From Bacillota bacterium (GTDB lineage Bacteria > Bacillota > TC1), in the NCBI GenBank assembly GCA_024635925.1, contig JAGXHY010000022.1, positions 18,694-82,693 on the forward strand: a stretch of 64,000 nt of DNA, written 5' to 3'. Made by a program: the position numbers and the translations under genes. Position 1 is the stretch's first letter. Every line of letters starts with the position of its first letter. Below the pieces are notes generated by a model. That model made no database searches. It was not told the DNA's origin and was given only the letters and a program-made list of their open reading frames with translations. Below are positions 35,740 through 44,709 of this stretch, piece after piece.

Positions 35740-37366
35740 TATTTTTCTCCTTGTCCAATGTCTTGTTAAGTATTAGTATACCAGCAGCTACAATCAATAC
35801 AATCAATAATGATGGAACTGAAGCTTCAGGTATCCTTTCATCATTGGCATAATCGAATACTCTGGTAGCTAGAGTATTAAAATTAAAAGGTCTCAATATC
35901 AATGCCAAAGGTAGTTCCTTTATAACATCAATACATACCAAAGTAAAACCACTTAAAAGAGCTGGTTTTAACATAGGTAAATCAATCTTGAAAAAAGTTG
36001 AAACCTCACCATGCCCCAACATCTTTGAAGCATCATGATACTTTCTACCAATTCTTTCAAATCCCCCATCAATGGACTGGAATCCAACAGCTAGAAAACG
36101 CAATACATATGCCCCAATCAATAATACCAAACTCATACTTAGAACTAATCCAGGTGCTCCAGGTAATATAATCTTATATAAAGGAGCTAACCAGCGATCT
36201 AAATGTATAAAAAACAAAATCATTGTTATAGCCACTACTGCACCTGGTATAGAATATCCCAGTAATGAAATTTTACTATATATCTTTGACAAAAAATTAT
36301 TTTTTAATCTAGAGTAGTTGGCGATAATTATCCCAAATACCAAGATAATTATAGCTGAAATTACAGCTACCCATAAAGTATTTAAACTAAGAACCCATGC
36401 TTCAACACCAAGTGTGTCCTTGTATGTAAGTATAGCCCAATATGTTAATTGACCCACAGGTATTAAAAATCCTAACAATAAGATAATACTCGCATATGAA
36501 GTTGCCAGGATTGCCATTGGTCCCCTTAACTTCTTACGAGATAAAGGACAGTGTTTAGTATTTGTCATTGAATAACTTCTCCTGCCCCTTAGTATTTTTT
36601 CTAAGAAAAGAAGAACAAGTACAAAAACCATAAGTATAGCTGCTAATCGTATAGCAGAATCTATGTCACCAAGACTAAACCAACTTCTAAAAATAGCTGT
36701 GGAAAAAGTCTGAATTCCAAAATATGAAGCTACACCATAATCACTTAATACTTCTAAAACAACAAGACTAGTACCTGCAACCAAGGCTGCTCTTGATACT
36801 GGTACCACCACTTTGAGAAAAATACCCAAGTGGCTTTTACCAAGCATTCTGCCACATTCAATTAAAGAAGCTGATTGCCCCTCCATAAATGCTCTTAATA
36901 TCATATAGATATATGGCATTAAGGATAGGGATAAAACAAATACCGCACCTGGCATTGACATAATATTAAAATATCTTTGATCAAGTCCAGTTCCTAACAA
37001 TGACCTTAATGTTACTTGTACCACACCAGTATAACTGGCCATAGCTGCATAAGTGTAGGCAAGTATATATGAAGGTATTGCGAGTGGAAGAATTAAAGCC
37101 CAACGGAAAAACTTCCTCAATGGAAAATCATAGGCTGATATCAGCCAAGCTAATGTTGTTCCTATTATCAAAGCCAAGATAGCAGTAAAAAAAACCAGAA
37201 TCAATGTATTACCAATATAGTCCTTAAGCAAAAACTCCTTTATTTCCATCCAGTTTTCATTTGGTTTTTCAAATAATTGTAAAATCAAATCACCAAATGG
37301 AAATATTAAAAGTATTGCAATTATAGTACTGGCAAATCCATAAAATCCTGGTTTCCTTTTTAGCAT
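35723..37366 (-). CDS. fbpB: Ferric iron ABC transporter permease, two fused modules
   Basis: 547 residues, about twelve membrane helices. Two permease halves are visible with EAA-type loops: IECGRMLGKSHLGIFLKVVVP in the first and GRKYHDASKMLGHGEVSTFFK in the second. This tandem arrangement is typical of FbpB/SfuB-like iron(III) importers. It lies between the binding protein and the ATPase, coupled to the ATPase by overlap. Confidence 0.9.
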   Translation of the reverse strand: MLKRKPGFYGFASTIIAILLIFPFGDLILQLFEKPNENWMEIKEFLLKDYIGNTLILVFFTAILALIIGTTLAWLISAYDFPLRKFFRWALILPLAIPSYILAYTYAAMASYTGVVQVTLRSLLGTGLDQRYFNIMSMPGAVFVLSLSLMPYIYMILRAFMEGQSASLIECGRMLGKSHLGIFLKVVVPVSRAALVAGTSLVVLEVLSDYGVASYFGIQTFSTAIFRSWFSLGDIDSAIRLAAILMVFVLVLLFLEKILRGRRSYSMTNTKHCPLSRKKLRGPMAILATSYASIILLLGFLIPVGQLTYWAILTYKDTLGVEAWVLSLNTLWVAVISAIIILVFGIIIANYSRLKNNFLSKIYSKISLLGYSIPGAVVAITMILFFIHLDRWLAPLYKIILPGAPGLVLSMSLVLLIGAYVLRFLAVGFQSIDGGFERIGRKYHDASKMLGHGEVSTFFKIDLPMLKPALLSGFTLVCIDVIKELPLALILRPFNFNTLATRVFDYANDERIPEASVPSLLIVLIVAAGILILNKTLDKEKNNEHKN

Positions 37367-37385
37367 AATTTTTTCCTATCTCATC

Positions 37386-38417
37386 TTATTTCCAAGCTGC
37401 TCTTGCGAATATTTCTACAGCCTTCTTATTATTTCTACCGATTTCGCTTAAAACAAGCTCTTGAGGTTTTAATTCCCCCCAAGACAATAGCAATTCACTT
37501 GGCTCTACATTTTTGTTTGCTGGATACTCATAGTTTTCTTCAGTGTAGGCTTTTTGCACCTTAACCGAAGTTAGATATTCAGCTAGTAATATAGCATTAT
37601 CTTTATTGCTTGAATATTTACTTAACACAACTCCACTAATATTCACATGTGTAGGTTCCGGGAAGAATATACCCACTTTTTCAGCGGCTTTAACCTCTTC
37701 TGGGTCCTGAGAATTCAACATTTGTCCTAGATAGTAGCTGTTTACTAAAGTTACAAGTCCTTCTCCAGCAGCAATAGCCTTGACTTGGTCTCTATCATTC
37801 CCTTTAGGATCTCTGGCTAGGTTGTTAACTATCCCTTGTGCCCACATTTTAGCATATTCTTCACCTTCATCTGCTATGAAAGAGGCTAAAAGTGACTGAT
37901 TGTAAATTGAATCTGATCCTCTAACTAAAAGTTCACCCTTCCATTCACTATCTGTAAGCGCAGCATATGTTGACAAACTATTTGGATTAACCTTCTCTTT
38001 GTCATAGACAATTACTCTTGCCCTTTTAGTTAATGCTACCCATTCATTATTTTCACCTCTAAGATTTTCAGGTATGTTTTCCTTTATAGTTTTTGATGAT
38101 AGTTCTTGTGTCATTCCACCTTCGATTGCTTGATAGATATTCCCCATATCAGCTGTTATAAAAAGATCTGCTTGAGTATCAGCACCTTCTCTTTTCATAC
38201 GCTCAAGAAGTTCTGGAGCCTTTCCCTCTATAATATTAACTTTGATTCCTGTTTCATTTTCAAAATCAATGTAGGCTTGTTTGTCTACTTCATAATGTCT
38301 AGCAGAATAAACATTAACTTCCTTGGATTTATCCTGCTGGCTATCAGCACATCCACTTAATATGGCAGCAAGTGCCAATGTTGCCAAAATGGCAAATTTA
38401 AACTTTCTTTTCTTCAT
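37386..38417 (-). CDS. fbpA: Ferric iron-binding lipoprotein
   Basis: 343 residues from ATG 38417, chosen for the GAGGAGG site at its correct distance; the longer ORF has nothing to support its start. Signal peptide with lipobox LSGC (C23). FbpA/FutA features: VYSARHYEVDKQAYIDF near the mature N-terminus, DLFITADMGNIYQA, and tyrosines in VNSYYLGQML that ligate iron in relatives. First gene of fbpA-fbpB-fbpC, transcribed from a promoter with two DtxR-like operators. Confidence 0.9.
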   Translation of the reverse strand: MKKRKFKFAILATLALAAILSGCADSQQDKSKEVNVYSARHYEVDKQAYIDFENETGIKVNIIEGKAPELLERMKREGADTQADLFITADMGNIYQAIEGGMTQELSSKTIKENIPENLRGENNEWVALTKRARVIVYDKEKVNPNSLSTYAALTDSEWKGELLVRGSDSIYNQSLLASFIADEGEEYAKMWAQGIVNNLARDPKGNDRDQVKAIAAGEGLVTLVNSYYLGQMLNSQDPEEVKAAEKVGIFFPEPTHVNISGVVLSKYSSNKDNAILLAEYLTSVKVQKAYTEENYEYPANKNVEPSELLLSWGELKPQELVLSEIGRNNKKAVEIFARAAWK

Positions 38418-38455
38418 TATATCCTCCTCTTTCCCAAATGTCATGGGTTATATAG

Positions 38456-38477
38456 TAAGTTAGTTATAACTAACTTA
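38456..38477. promoter_or_regulatory. Operator 1, perfect 22-bp palindrome upstream of fbpA
   Basis: Core AAGTTAGTTATAACTAACTT (38457-38476), extended by one pair each side. Matches the DtxR/IdeR-type pattern of inverted TTAGTTA-like half-sites. It lies between the candidate TSS and the fbpA start. Confidence 0.85.
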
Positions 38478-38491
38478 ACATCCAAATATAT

Positions 38492-38509
38492 GGTTAGTCG
38501 CAACTAACC
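38492..38509. promoter_or_regulatory. Operator 2, imperfect palindrome
   Basis: GGTTAGTCGCAACTAACC: nine pairs with one mismatch near the centre, close to the DtxR consensus half-site GGTTAG. Its centre is 34 bp from operator 1, and it sits just after the -10 box, where a repressor would block the start site. Confidence 0.85.
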
Positions 38510-38517
38510 TTACTTCT

Positions 38518-38547
38518 ATTAAACCATATAATTAAATATAATGTCAA
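38518..38547 (-). promoter_or_regulatory. fbpABC promoter
   Basis: Minus strand TTGACA (38547-38542), 18-nt spacer, TTTAAT (38523-38518). Operator 2 begins 8 bp downstream. Confidence 0.55.
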
Positions 38548-38654
38548 GCATTTTGATTGTAATTAAATAAATATTTACTAATTTATACTATACTTGATAC
38601 TATAATTGAATTTCAGACTTTTTTTTGATACCATAGATTTTAGGAGTTGATATT

Positions 38655-39035
38655 ATGATTTTACATGAATCTGAAGAAAACTATCTTGAAGCAATATATT
38701 TATTAAATAAAGAAAAAGGCTATGTCAGAGCTATTGATATAGCCAATTATCTAGATTATTCAAAACCTAGCGTTAGTGTAGCTATTAAAAATCTTAAGGA
38801 AAAGGATTATATTGTTTTAGATGATAATAGCATGATAAGTCTTACCCCACTAGGGTTGGATAAAGCAGAATCTGTATATGAACGTCATGAAGTTTTATCC
38901 AATATACTTATATCAATTGGTGTAAGCAAAGAACAAGCTATTAATGATGCTTGTCGCATTGAGCATATAATAAGCCAAGAGACCTTTGACAAGATCAAGA
39001 CTTATTTCAATAAATCCTTAGATACAAAGAAGTAG
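38655..39035 (+). CDS. DtxR-family metal-dependent repressor
   Basis: 126 residues: N-terminal winged helix (EENYLEAIYLLNKEKGYVRA, then YLDYSKPSVSVAIKNLKEKDYI) and the metal-binding dimerisation helices (ERHEVLSNILISIGVSKEQA, then ACRIEHIISQETF). The C-terminal SH3-like domain is absent, as in MntR. The conserved acidic and histidine metal sites (ERHE, CRIEH) are present. It is divergent from fbpABC across two palindromes, so it probably represses iron uptake when Fe(II) is plentiful. Iron versus manganese sensing cannot be settled by sequence alone. An AGGAG site lies upstream of the ATG. Confidence 0.9.
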   Translation: MILHESEENYLEAIYLLNKEKGYVRAIDIANYLDYSKPSVSVAIKNLKEKDYIVLDDNSMISLTPLGLDKAESVYERHEVLSNILISIGVSKEQAINDACRIEHIISQETFDKIKTYFNKSLDTKK

Positions 39036-39360
39036 AATAAATACTTAAACCACTATTATTTGAGTTAAACTAACTATTTCTTTACAGTTTAAAGATAACC
39101 CCTCTAAACAAATTGGAATATTTAATCTACTTTAACACTCTAAACCATAAAATAATATACCCACCAAAATCAAGAACACCACAACCAGGTACAACAAAAG
39201 ATCACCACCATATAATATTATAGAAAAATGCAATTACACTTTAGATTGATTCATATTATATAAATCAATCTATAATTTATTTTTATCATATATACTATAT
39301 AATTACAACACATCTTAAGTAATTTATATCAAATCAAAGAAAAAATAGGAGGAAGCAGAT
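39036..39360. other. 325-bp gap with an inverted repeat and A+C-rich + strand
   Basis: No gene seen. From about 39145 the + strand is nearly free of G and T runs (ACCACAACCAGGTACAACAA). An inverted repeat at 39242-39272 (TAGATTGATT and AATCAATCTA, 11-nt spacer) lies 89 bp before the next start codon and could be an operator; there is no T-run. A GGAGGAAG ribosome site ends the gap. Confidence 0.6.
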
Positions 39361-39759
39361 ATGCAAAAACTACCAGAAAAACAATCAAAGAACTGGATTT
39401 ATATACTACTAGGACAATTCATAATAATCTTCATAGCCCTAATAATACAAAGCAAAATACTAGATTATAATATGAACACAGAAAATATAATCGGCTTTGC
39501 TATACTTGCCCTATCAATAAGCCTACTAATAACCATAGGCGGCTACCTAGGAGGAAGAATCTACTTTATAACCTCCTCAATCTTTAATATCTCAGGCTTA
39601 ATCTATATGATAACAATCACCTTAAATAAAACTGCAGAAGACTGGAATGACCTTGTAAGCTTAGTATCTTACCTAACTCTCCTAGTCATAGGATTTGGAA
39701 TTGGACTAATTGCACAATTAATCTATACCATAATTGCAAAGAAAAAAGGATTATCTTAA
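39361..39759 (+). CDS. Small hypothetical membrane protein, four helices
   Basis: 132 residues: helices near 12-28, 42-63, 68-88 and 100-125, short basic tail KKKG. Start ATG with AGGAGG-like site. I recognise no family. Its codons end mostly in A or C (CTA for leucine rather than TTA), in contrast to genes on either side that end in T, A or G; this follows the strand composition of the region. Its 3' end holds the terminator of the convergent N-ATPase operon. Confidence 0.75.
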   Translation: MQKLPEKQSKNWIYILLGQFIIIFIALIIQSKILDYNMNTENIIGFAILALSISLLITIGGYLGGRIYFITSSIFNISGLIYMITITLNKTAEDWNDLVSLVSYLTLLVIGFGIGLIAQLIYTIIAKKKGLS

Positions 39760-39773
39760 GTTAGATAATCCTT
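39747..39773 (-). terminator. Terminator of the N-ATPase operon
   Basis: 11-bp stem AAGGATTATCT with AGATAATCCTT, loop of 5 (39758-39762), followed on the minus strand by TTTTTTC. It lies within the 3' end of the convergent gene at 39361. Confidence 0.85.
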
Positions 39774-39800
39774 GCTCTATTTAATGTATTTATTCTATTT

Positions 39801-40688
39801 CTAGTTATCTTTCCTAAAAATACTCTCATACCCAGCAAATATATCAAACATCTCCTCATCAATACTATTTTTCCTCTCCATCTGATAACTTCTAGTCAAA
39901 TCCTCAATTAACTCACCAATATTTTTTTCAGCCCTTTGAGCAGTCGCCAAACGACTAGCATTCTCTGCAATCAAAGACTCCGCACAAGCCCTATAAACAG
40001 AAACAAAAAGATATTCATCAATCAATGAAAGAAGATTACCTCCACCTATAATCTCTGGAGCAATTTTAGTTGGCCAAGGATAATCAGTTGTCTCCTTAAG
40101 CCACTTAGCATCCAAAGGTAAAATACGACTATTAGTAGGAACAGATAAATGATCACTAGAATAATAATTATAAAAAATATAGAACTCGGAAATCTCACCC
40201 AACTTTAAACTACTCTCACTCTCCAACAAAATATTACCAACAAGAGAAGTAATACCCATAACAGAACTAGCTACCTTAAAATTATTAGCAATCTTAACTC
40301 CAGCATCCAAAAGCCTTTCATGAACACCCTCACCAACAGTCCAAACCCTAACATCATCACTAAACCTAGACAAATGATCAAGACTATAATCAGTGATCAA
40401 CTCATTAAACTGACCAACCAAACCATTATCACCACCAAAAATAATAGCACCTACAACATTACCCTCCTTCTGATTCACATCACCCTTAAAAAGAACATCA
40501 GAACTATAATTCCTAAAATAGGCCCCCAAACTCAATTTAACAGTATGATAATAGTCCTCAATTGAAACCTTCAAATCTTCATACTGATGAATATTAGAAC
40601 TAGCAATCATTTTCATAATCCTAACTACAGACTCAAGATTTTCAGCACCATTAATTTTATGACGCATACCCTCCATAGAATTATTCAT
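39801..40688 (-). CDS. atpG: N-ATPase gamma subunit
   Basis: Central rotor shaft of the ATPase, 295 residues, last gene of the operon. N-terminal helix MEGMRHKINGAENLESVVRI and C-terminal helix AENASRLATAQRAEKNIGEL are the paired coiled coil that turns inside the alpha-beta ring. It is more divergent than canonical gamma, as expected for N-ATPases. The ATG overlaps the atpA stop by one base. Codons end mainly in G and T. Confidence 0.92.
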   Translation of the reverse strand: MNNSMEGMRHKINGAENLESVVRIMKMIASSNIHQYEDLKVSIEDYYHTVKLSLGAYFRNYSSDVLFKGDVNQKEGNVVGAIIFGGDNGLVGQFNELITDYSLDHLSRFSDDVRVWTVGEGVHERLLDAGVKIANNFKVASSVMGITSLVGNILLESESSLKLGEISEFYIFYNYYSSDHLSVPTNSRILPLDAKWLKETTDYPWPTKIAPEIIGGGNLLSLIDEYLFVSVYRACAESLIAENASRLATAQRAEKNIGELIEDLTRSYQMERKNSIDEEMFDIFAGYESIFRKDN

Positions 40689-42211
40689 TACAACACATCC
40701 TCTTTCAAAGCATTCTTAGCAATAGAAACCATCATATCCCTATTCTCATCAGAAAACTTATCACCTGATAACAACTGCTCAACTAAATCCTTAGGTAATT
40801 CTTTTGCAGCCTTTCTCAAACTATCCTCAGCTTCACTTATCTCATCTAATGGAACCTCATCTAACAAGCCATCAGTCAAAGCCAACAAGATCATAATTTG
40901 CTCCACAACAGAAAAAGAATCCAGCTCAGCCTGAATCAAAATTTCCCTTATCCTACGACCATGCTCAATAACCTTACTAGTATGCTCATCAAGCCTAGTA
41001 CCAAAACGAACAAAAGACTCCAACTCCTCAAACTGCACATAATCCAACTTTAAATCCCCTGCAATAGATCTATAAGTAGGGATTTGAACCTTACCACCAA
41101 CTCTAGACACAGATAATTCAATATCCACAGCAGGAAGGACACCAAGTTCAAAAAGACTTGGAGAAAGATAAATCTGTCCATCAGTTATGGATATTAAATT
41201 CGTTGGAATATAGGCTGAAATATTTTGAGCCTCAGTTTCAACAATCGGCAAAGCAGTTAGTGAACCTCCTCCAAATTCAGGAAGTAAATGAGTAGCACGC
41301 TCCAAAAGTCTAGAATGAATATAGAAAATATCCCCAGGAAAAGCTTCCCTACCAGGAGGTCTTCTAAGCAAAAGAGAAATCTCTCTATATGCCCTAGCAT
41401 GATGAGTCATATCATCATAAACTATCAGCACATCACGCCCTTTATTCATAAAATATTCAGCAATACTAGTCGCTGCATAAGGGGCAATATAGGCTTGGCC
41501 TGGAGGATCATTACCTTCAGCAACCACAACAACAGTATACTTTAAAGCATCATTTTTCTTCAGTACAGAAATTATCCGTGCAATAGAAGAAGCACGTTGT
41601 CCTATACCACAATAAACACATAACACCCCAGTATCCTTTTGATTTAAAATAGCACTAAGAGCTATAGCAGTCTTCCCAGTTTGTCTGTCCCCAATTATAA
41701 GCTCCCTTTGACCCTTACCTATAGGAATCATTGCATCAATTACCTTAATACCAGTTTGCATAGATTCAGTAACTGGACTTCTATCCATTATATGAGGAGC
41801 CTGACGTTCAATCGGCCAGCGCTCTTCAAACTGTAAATGTTCTAAGTCATCCAGAGCTTCACCTAAGGGATTTATTACCCTACCTAGCAAACCTTCACCA
41901 ACTCCAATATCTAAAACCCTACCACTTCTTTCAACCTTGTCACCAACTTCTAGCAACTGATAGTCCCCTAAAAGAACTACTCCCATCTCATCTTTATCCA
42001 AATAAAAAACAATACCAGAAACCCCTTTAGGGAAAAGAACCAACTCTTCCAAACCAGCCTCAGGTAATCCTGAAACTATAGCTATACCAATAGAAATAGA
42101 TTTTATTATTCCTATTTCATTAGTTTTAATATGAGGTTGAAAGCCAACTCGAGCAGAAGAGATTTCAGATATGACTTTCCCAACTACATCAGCAACTTGT
42201 AAGTCTTTCAT
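40688..42211 (-). CDS. atpA: N-ATPase alpha subunit
   Basis: 507 residues. Walker A GDRQTGKT at 174-181; the alpha arginine finger is in SVSRVGGK; C-terminal helical domain intact. Non-catalytic nucleotide-binding subunit of the F1 hexamer. Its place between atpF and atpG is the N-ATPase order, where no separate delta gene occurs. Confidence 0.96.
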   Translation of the reverse strand: MKDLQVADVVGKVISEISSARVGFQPHIKTNEIGIIKSISIGIAIVSGLPEAGLEELVLFPKGVSGIVFYLDKDEMGVVLLGDYQLLEVGDKVERSGRVLDIGVGEGLLGRVINPLGEALDDLEHLQFEERWPIERQAPHIMDRSPVTESMQTGIKVIDAMIPIGKGQRELIIGDRQTGKTAIALSAILNQKDTGVLCVYCGIGQRASSIARIISVLKKNDALKYTVVVVAEGNDPPGQAYIAPYAATSIAEYFMNKGRDVLIVYDDMTHHARAYREISLLLRRPPGREAFPGDIFYIHSRLLERATHLLPEFGGGSLTALPIVETEAQNISAYIPTNLISITDGQIYLSPSLFELGVLPAVDIELSVSRVGGKVQIPTYRSIAGDLKLDYVQFEELESFVRFGTRLDEHTSKVIEHGRRIREILIQAELDSFSVVEQIMILLALTDGLLDEVPLDEISEAEDSLRKAAKELPKDLVEQLLSGDKFSDENRDMMVSIAKNALKEDVL

Positions 42212-42214
42212 TAA

Positions 42215-43018
42215 CTATGCCCCCTCTTGAATTCCTGCCTGCTCATGCAGCTGGATTTTATATTGATCATTAATATGTTCTTTAATCTTTCTTTCAAAAT
42301 CCTGTAGATAATCTGCAATATTCCAACTTATATAATAGTCATTAAAAGTTAATTCAATACCACCTATTAAATCAGCTTCATTCTCCTTATATATAACTTC
42401 AATATTACCTATATACTCTTTGACAACCTCTTCCAATTGTGCTTTTTCTTGAACTGTAAGTTCAAAACCACTTCTGATTATACATTTATTATCTTTAGCC
42501 ACCTTGTCTGATATAATCTTAGCCAATTCTTCCTTATCAATATTACCAATCTTACTAATAAATACCTGAATCATTCTTTCTTCAACTCTACTATTAGATA
42601 AGTCAGATAAGGTTTTTCTAGCAATTTCAATAACTTCTTTTTGAGTTTGATCACTTAAGGATTCTGTTAAAAACTTTTCTTGATCCAATATAGATTTTTT
42701 CCATCTTTCCTTAATAGCTTCCCCTTCTTTACGAACACCATCAAGTATTTCGGTTTTACGTAGTTCTGCTTCTTCTTTAGCTTTTTTAATTAAATCTGCT
42801 CTTTTCGAATCTATATCTTCGTTCTTCTTTTCATATTCTTCCTTTTCCTGCTCTGCTTTTTGCATGACATTTTCTGCACTTGACAACTTTTCTGCAACAA
42901 GTGTCTCTCTAGCATCAATAGCTTTAAGAATAGGTTTATATAAAAAACGCTTTAAAAGCCAAACTAAGATTAAAAAATTTATAATTTGAGCAATTACAGT
43001 AAACCAATCAATTAGCAT
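42215..43018 (-). CDS. atpF: N-ATPase b subunit with C-terminal delta-like region
   Basis: 267 residues, longer than canonical b (about 160). One N-terminal membrane helix (6-25), a long charged coiled coil to about 130, then a region whose end (ADLIGGIELTFNDYYISW, NIADYLQDFERKIKEHI) resembles the delta/OSCP C-terminus. This explains the missing atpH: the peripheral stalk is one chain. Predicted to be the stator of the Na+-pumping complex. Confidence 0.9.
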   Translation of the reverse strand: MLIDWFTVIAQIINFLILVWLLKRFLYKPILKAIDARETLVAEKLSSAENVMQKAEQEKEEYEKKNEDIDSKRADLIKKAKEEAELRKTEILDGVRKEGEAIKERWKKSILDQEKFLTESLSDQTQKEVIEIARKTLSDLSNSRVEERMIQVFISKIGNIDKEELAKIISDKVAKDNKCIIRSGFELTVQEKAQLEEVVKEYIGNIEVIYKENEADLIGGIELTFNDYYISWNIADYLQDFERKIKEHINDQYKIQLHEQAGIQEGA

Positions 43019-43054
43019 TTTATTCTCCTTTCATAAAATCCATTGTGAAATATC

Positions 43055-43333
43055 TTATAGACTAATAATATAATTCCAAAATGGATTTGCGAAAATAAGG
43101 ATAATAGCAATAACAAAACAATAAATTGCTGTAGACTCAATCATCGCTAAACCAATATATAAAGTTCTAGTAATTGTAGGTGATGCATCAGGTTGTTGAG
43201 CAAGAGAGGTCATCGCTGTAGCAACAGCCTTACCTTCACTTAATGATGGTCCAAGTACACCTATACTAATAGTAATACCAGCTGTAATAATAGATGCCAT
43301 CGTTACCATTGCAACCAAAGTTAAATTATCCAT
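43055..43333 (-). CDS. atpE: N-ATPase c subunit, two-carboxylate Na+ type
   Basis: 92 residues, two-helix hairpin that forms the rotor ring. Helix 1 has GPSLSEG (E33), the conserved AQQPDASP loop is at 45-52, and helix 2 has MIESTAIYCF with E66, S67, T68 and Y71. EST..Y is the Na+ ligand pattern of Ilyobacter-type rings, and the glutamate at the position of Q32 gives the two-carboxylate site known from Fusobacterium. Sodium coupling is likely but not certain: Burkholderia N-ATPase rings use protons. Confidence 0.95.
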   Translation of the reverse strand: MDNLTLVAMVTMASIITAGITISIGVLGPSLSEGKAVATAMTSLAQQPDASPTITRTLYIGLAMIESTAIYCFVIAIILIFANPFWNYIISL

Positions 43334-43364
43334 AATACCTCCTAAATTTTATAATATATATTTT

Positions 43365-44036
43365 TTATTTATTTGTTACCTGAATAGCCGCTGCAATATA
43401 GACAGCTGTAAGAACAGTGAAAATATAGGCTTGCACCAATCCAGTCAATAGACCTAAGACAGTTAAAAATATCGGTAAAAACAACGGGACTATAGTTAAT
43501 AAAATACCCACAATCATTGTTCCACTCATCATATTCCCGAAAAGACGAATAGCCATAGCCAAGGTTCTTGAAAACTCTCCTATAATATTAAAAGGTAACA
43601 TTATAAAAGTTGGCTCAATATATGACTTCAAATACTTCAATAAGCCCTTTTGACTTATACCATATATTGGCACAGCTATAAAAACACATATTGCCAAAGC
43701 CGTAGTTGTAGATAGTGAACCAGTAGGTGATTCATATATAGGTAAAATAGTTAAAATACTAGCAGTAGACAAAAACAAAAACAAGGTTCCTATAAATCCA
43801 AGATATCTTCTATTATCTTTAATTCCAATATCTTTAATTTGTTTATTAATAGTTACAACTATTATTTCTAAAACATTTTGTAACCTAGTTCGTTTAAGCT
43901 TATTAGTCAGTTTTCTTTTAATAAATAGAGAAACTAAAACCAATAACAACATAATCAACCATGTAGTCACAATAGTATTATTTAATTCAACAAAACCATA
44001 TTTCCAATAAACTATTTCATCAGGAGTAATACGCAT
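43365..44036 (-). CDS. atpB: N-ATPase a subunit
   Basis: 223 residues, about five to six membrane helices forming the ion half-channels against the c-ring. The essential arginine is in TLAMAIRLFGNMMSG. Begins one base after atpR. Short for an a subunit, as usual in N-ATPases. Confidence 0.93.
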   Translation of the reverse strand: MRITPDEIVYWKYGFVELNNTIVTTWLIMLLLVLVSLFIKRKLTNKLKRTRLQNVLEIIVVTINKQIKDIGIKDNRRYLGFIGTLFLFLSTASILTILPIYESPTGSLSTTTALAICVFIAVPIYGISQKGLLKYLKSYIEPTFIMLPFNIIGEFSRTLAMAIRLFGNMMSGTMIVGILLTIVPLFLPIFLTVLGLLTGLVQAYIFTVLTAVYIAAAIQVTNK

Positions 44037-44351
44037 CTATTCTATCCTCCCATCCTTTGATTTCAGCTCAGGCTTATATTTTTCTATATAGACTTTAATT
44101 ATAATTCTAGCAATAATAAAACTAATAAAACAAAACAGTAACCTTAATAGATTACCATCTATGACTAAAACAAAAGAAACTAATACAAAAGTCGTTCGTA
44201 ATAGATAACTTGATAAAAATAACAGTCCTGGTCTTTTAGATACCAATACTTTTTGAACTGTCCACCATAGACCTCCATAAAATATCAAGCCTGCTAATAA
44301 GCCAACAAAAACAGCTAATATCAAGTAGATGATATCATTCATCCTTATCAT
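44037..44351 (-). CDS. atpR: N-ATPase subunit AtpR
   Basis: 104 residues with three membrane helices and the motif FYGGLWWTVQK. AtpR occurs only in N-ATPase operons, beside AtpQ, and is thought to assist assembly or c-ring formation. It overlaps atpQ by 17 nt and abuts atpB. Confidence 0.9.
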   Translation of the reverse strand: MIRMNDIIYLILAVFVGLLAGLIFYGGLWWTVQKVLVSKRPGLLFLSSYLLRTTFVLVSFVLVIDGNLLRLLFCFISFIIARIIIKVYIEKYKPELKSKDGRIE

Positions 44352-44709
44352 CCTCCTTTTTATTTCCAGCCTCTTTATCAGGCTCTTTTTTTTCCTTCTT
44401 CATTCTTTCTTCTTCTTTATTAACCCAATACCAAGCATTTAAACAACCTACTACCAACCCTATGATAAGTAACATAACTGTCCAAGAATAGCTTCCTTTA
44501 ATACTTTGGTCTAGCCAGCTACCTAAGGCCACTCCTAAAAGTGTAGGAATAACAATTGACCATCCTATCATGCCCATAGTTCTAAAACTGCTCCATAAAT
44601 TCATAGCATCCTCTTCTTTAGCTTGAATTTTTCTAGCTGTTTTATTCTTAATTTGATTACTGAATTTTTCCTGAGCCTTAGACTTTTTATCATCCTTTTT
44701 ATTTTCCAT
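44335..44709 (-). CDS. atpQ: N-ATPase subunit AtpQ (AtpI-like)
   Basis: 124 residues: very charged, lysine-rich ends around two membrane helices (GMIGWSIVIPTLLGVALGSW, MLLIIGLVVGCLNAWYW), the AtpI/AtpQ pattern. Marks this as an N-ATPase rather than a standard F-ATPase. Overlaps atpC by 11 nt at its start and atpR at its end. Confidence 0.88.
   Translation of the reverse strand: MENKKDDKKSKAQEKFSNQIKNKTARKIQAKEEDAMNLWSSFRTMGMIGWSIVIPTLLGVALGSWLDQSIKGSYSWTVMLLIIGLVVGCLNAWYWVNKEEERMKKEKKEPDKEAGNKKEDDKDE

Noticed and set aside
39242..39272. Terminator after the DtxR gene
   Set aside because: The 10-bp inverted repeat lacks a T-run on either side; kept as an unexplained inverted repeat.
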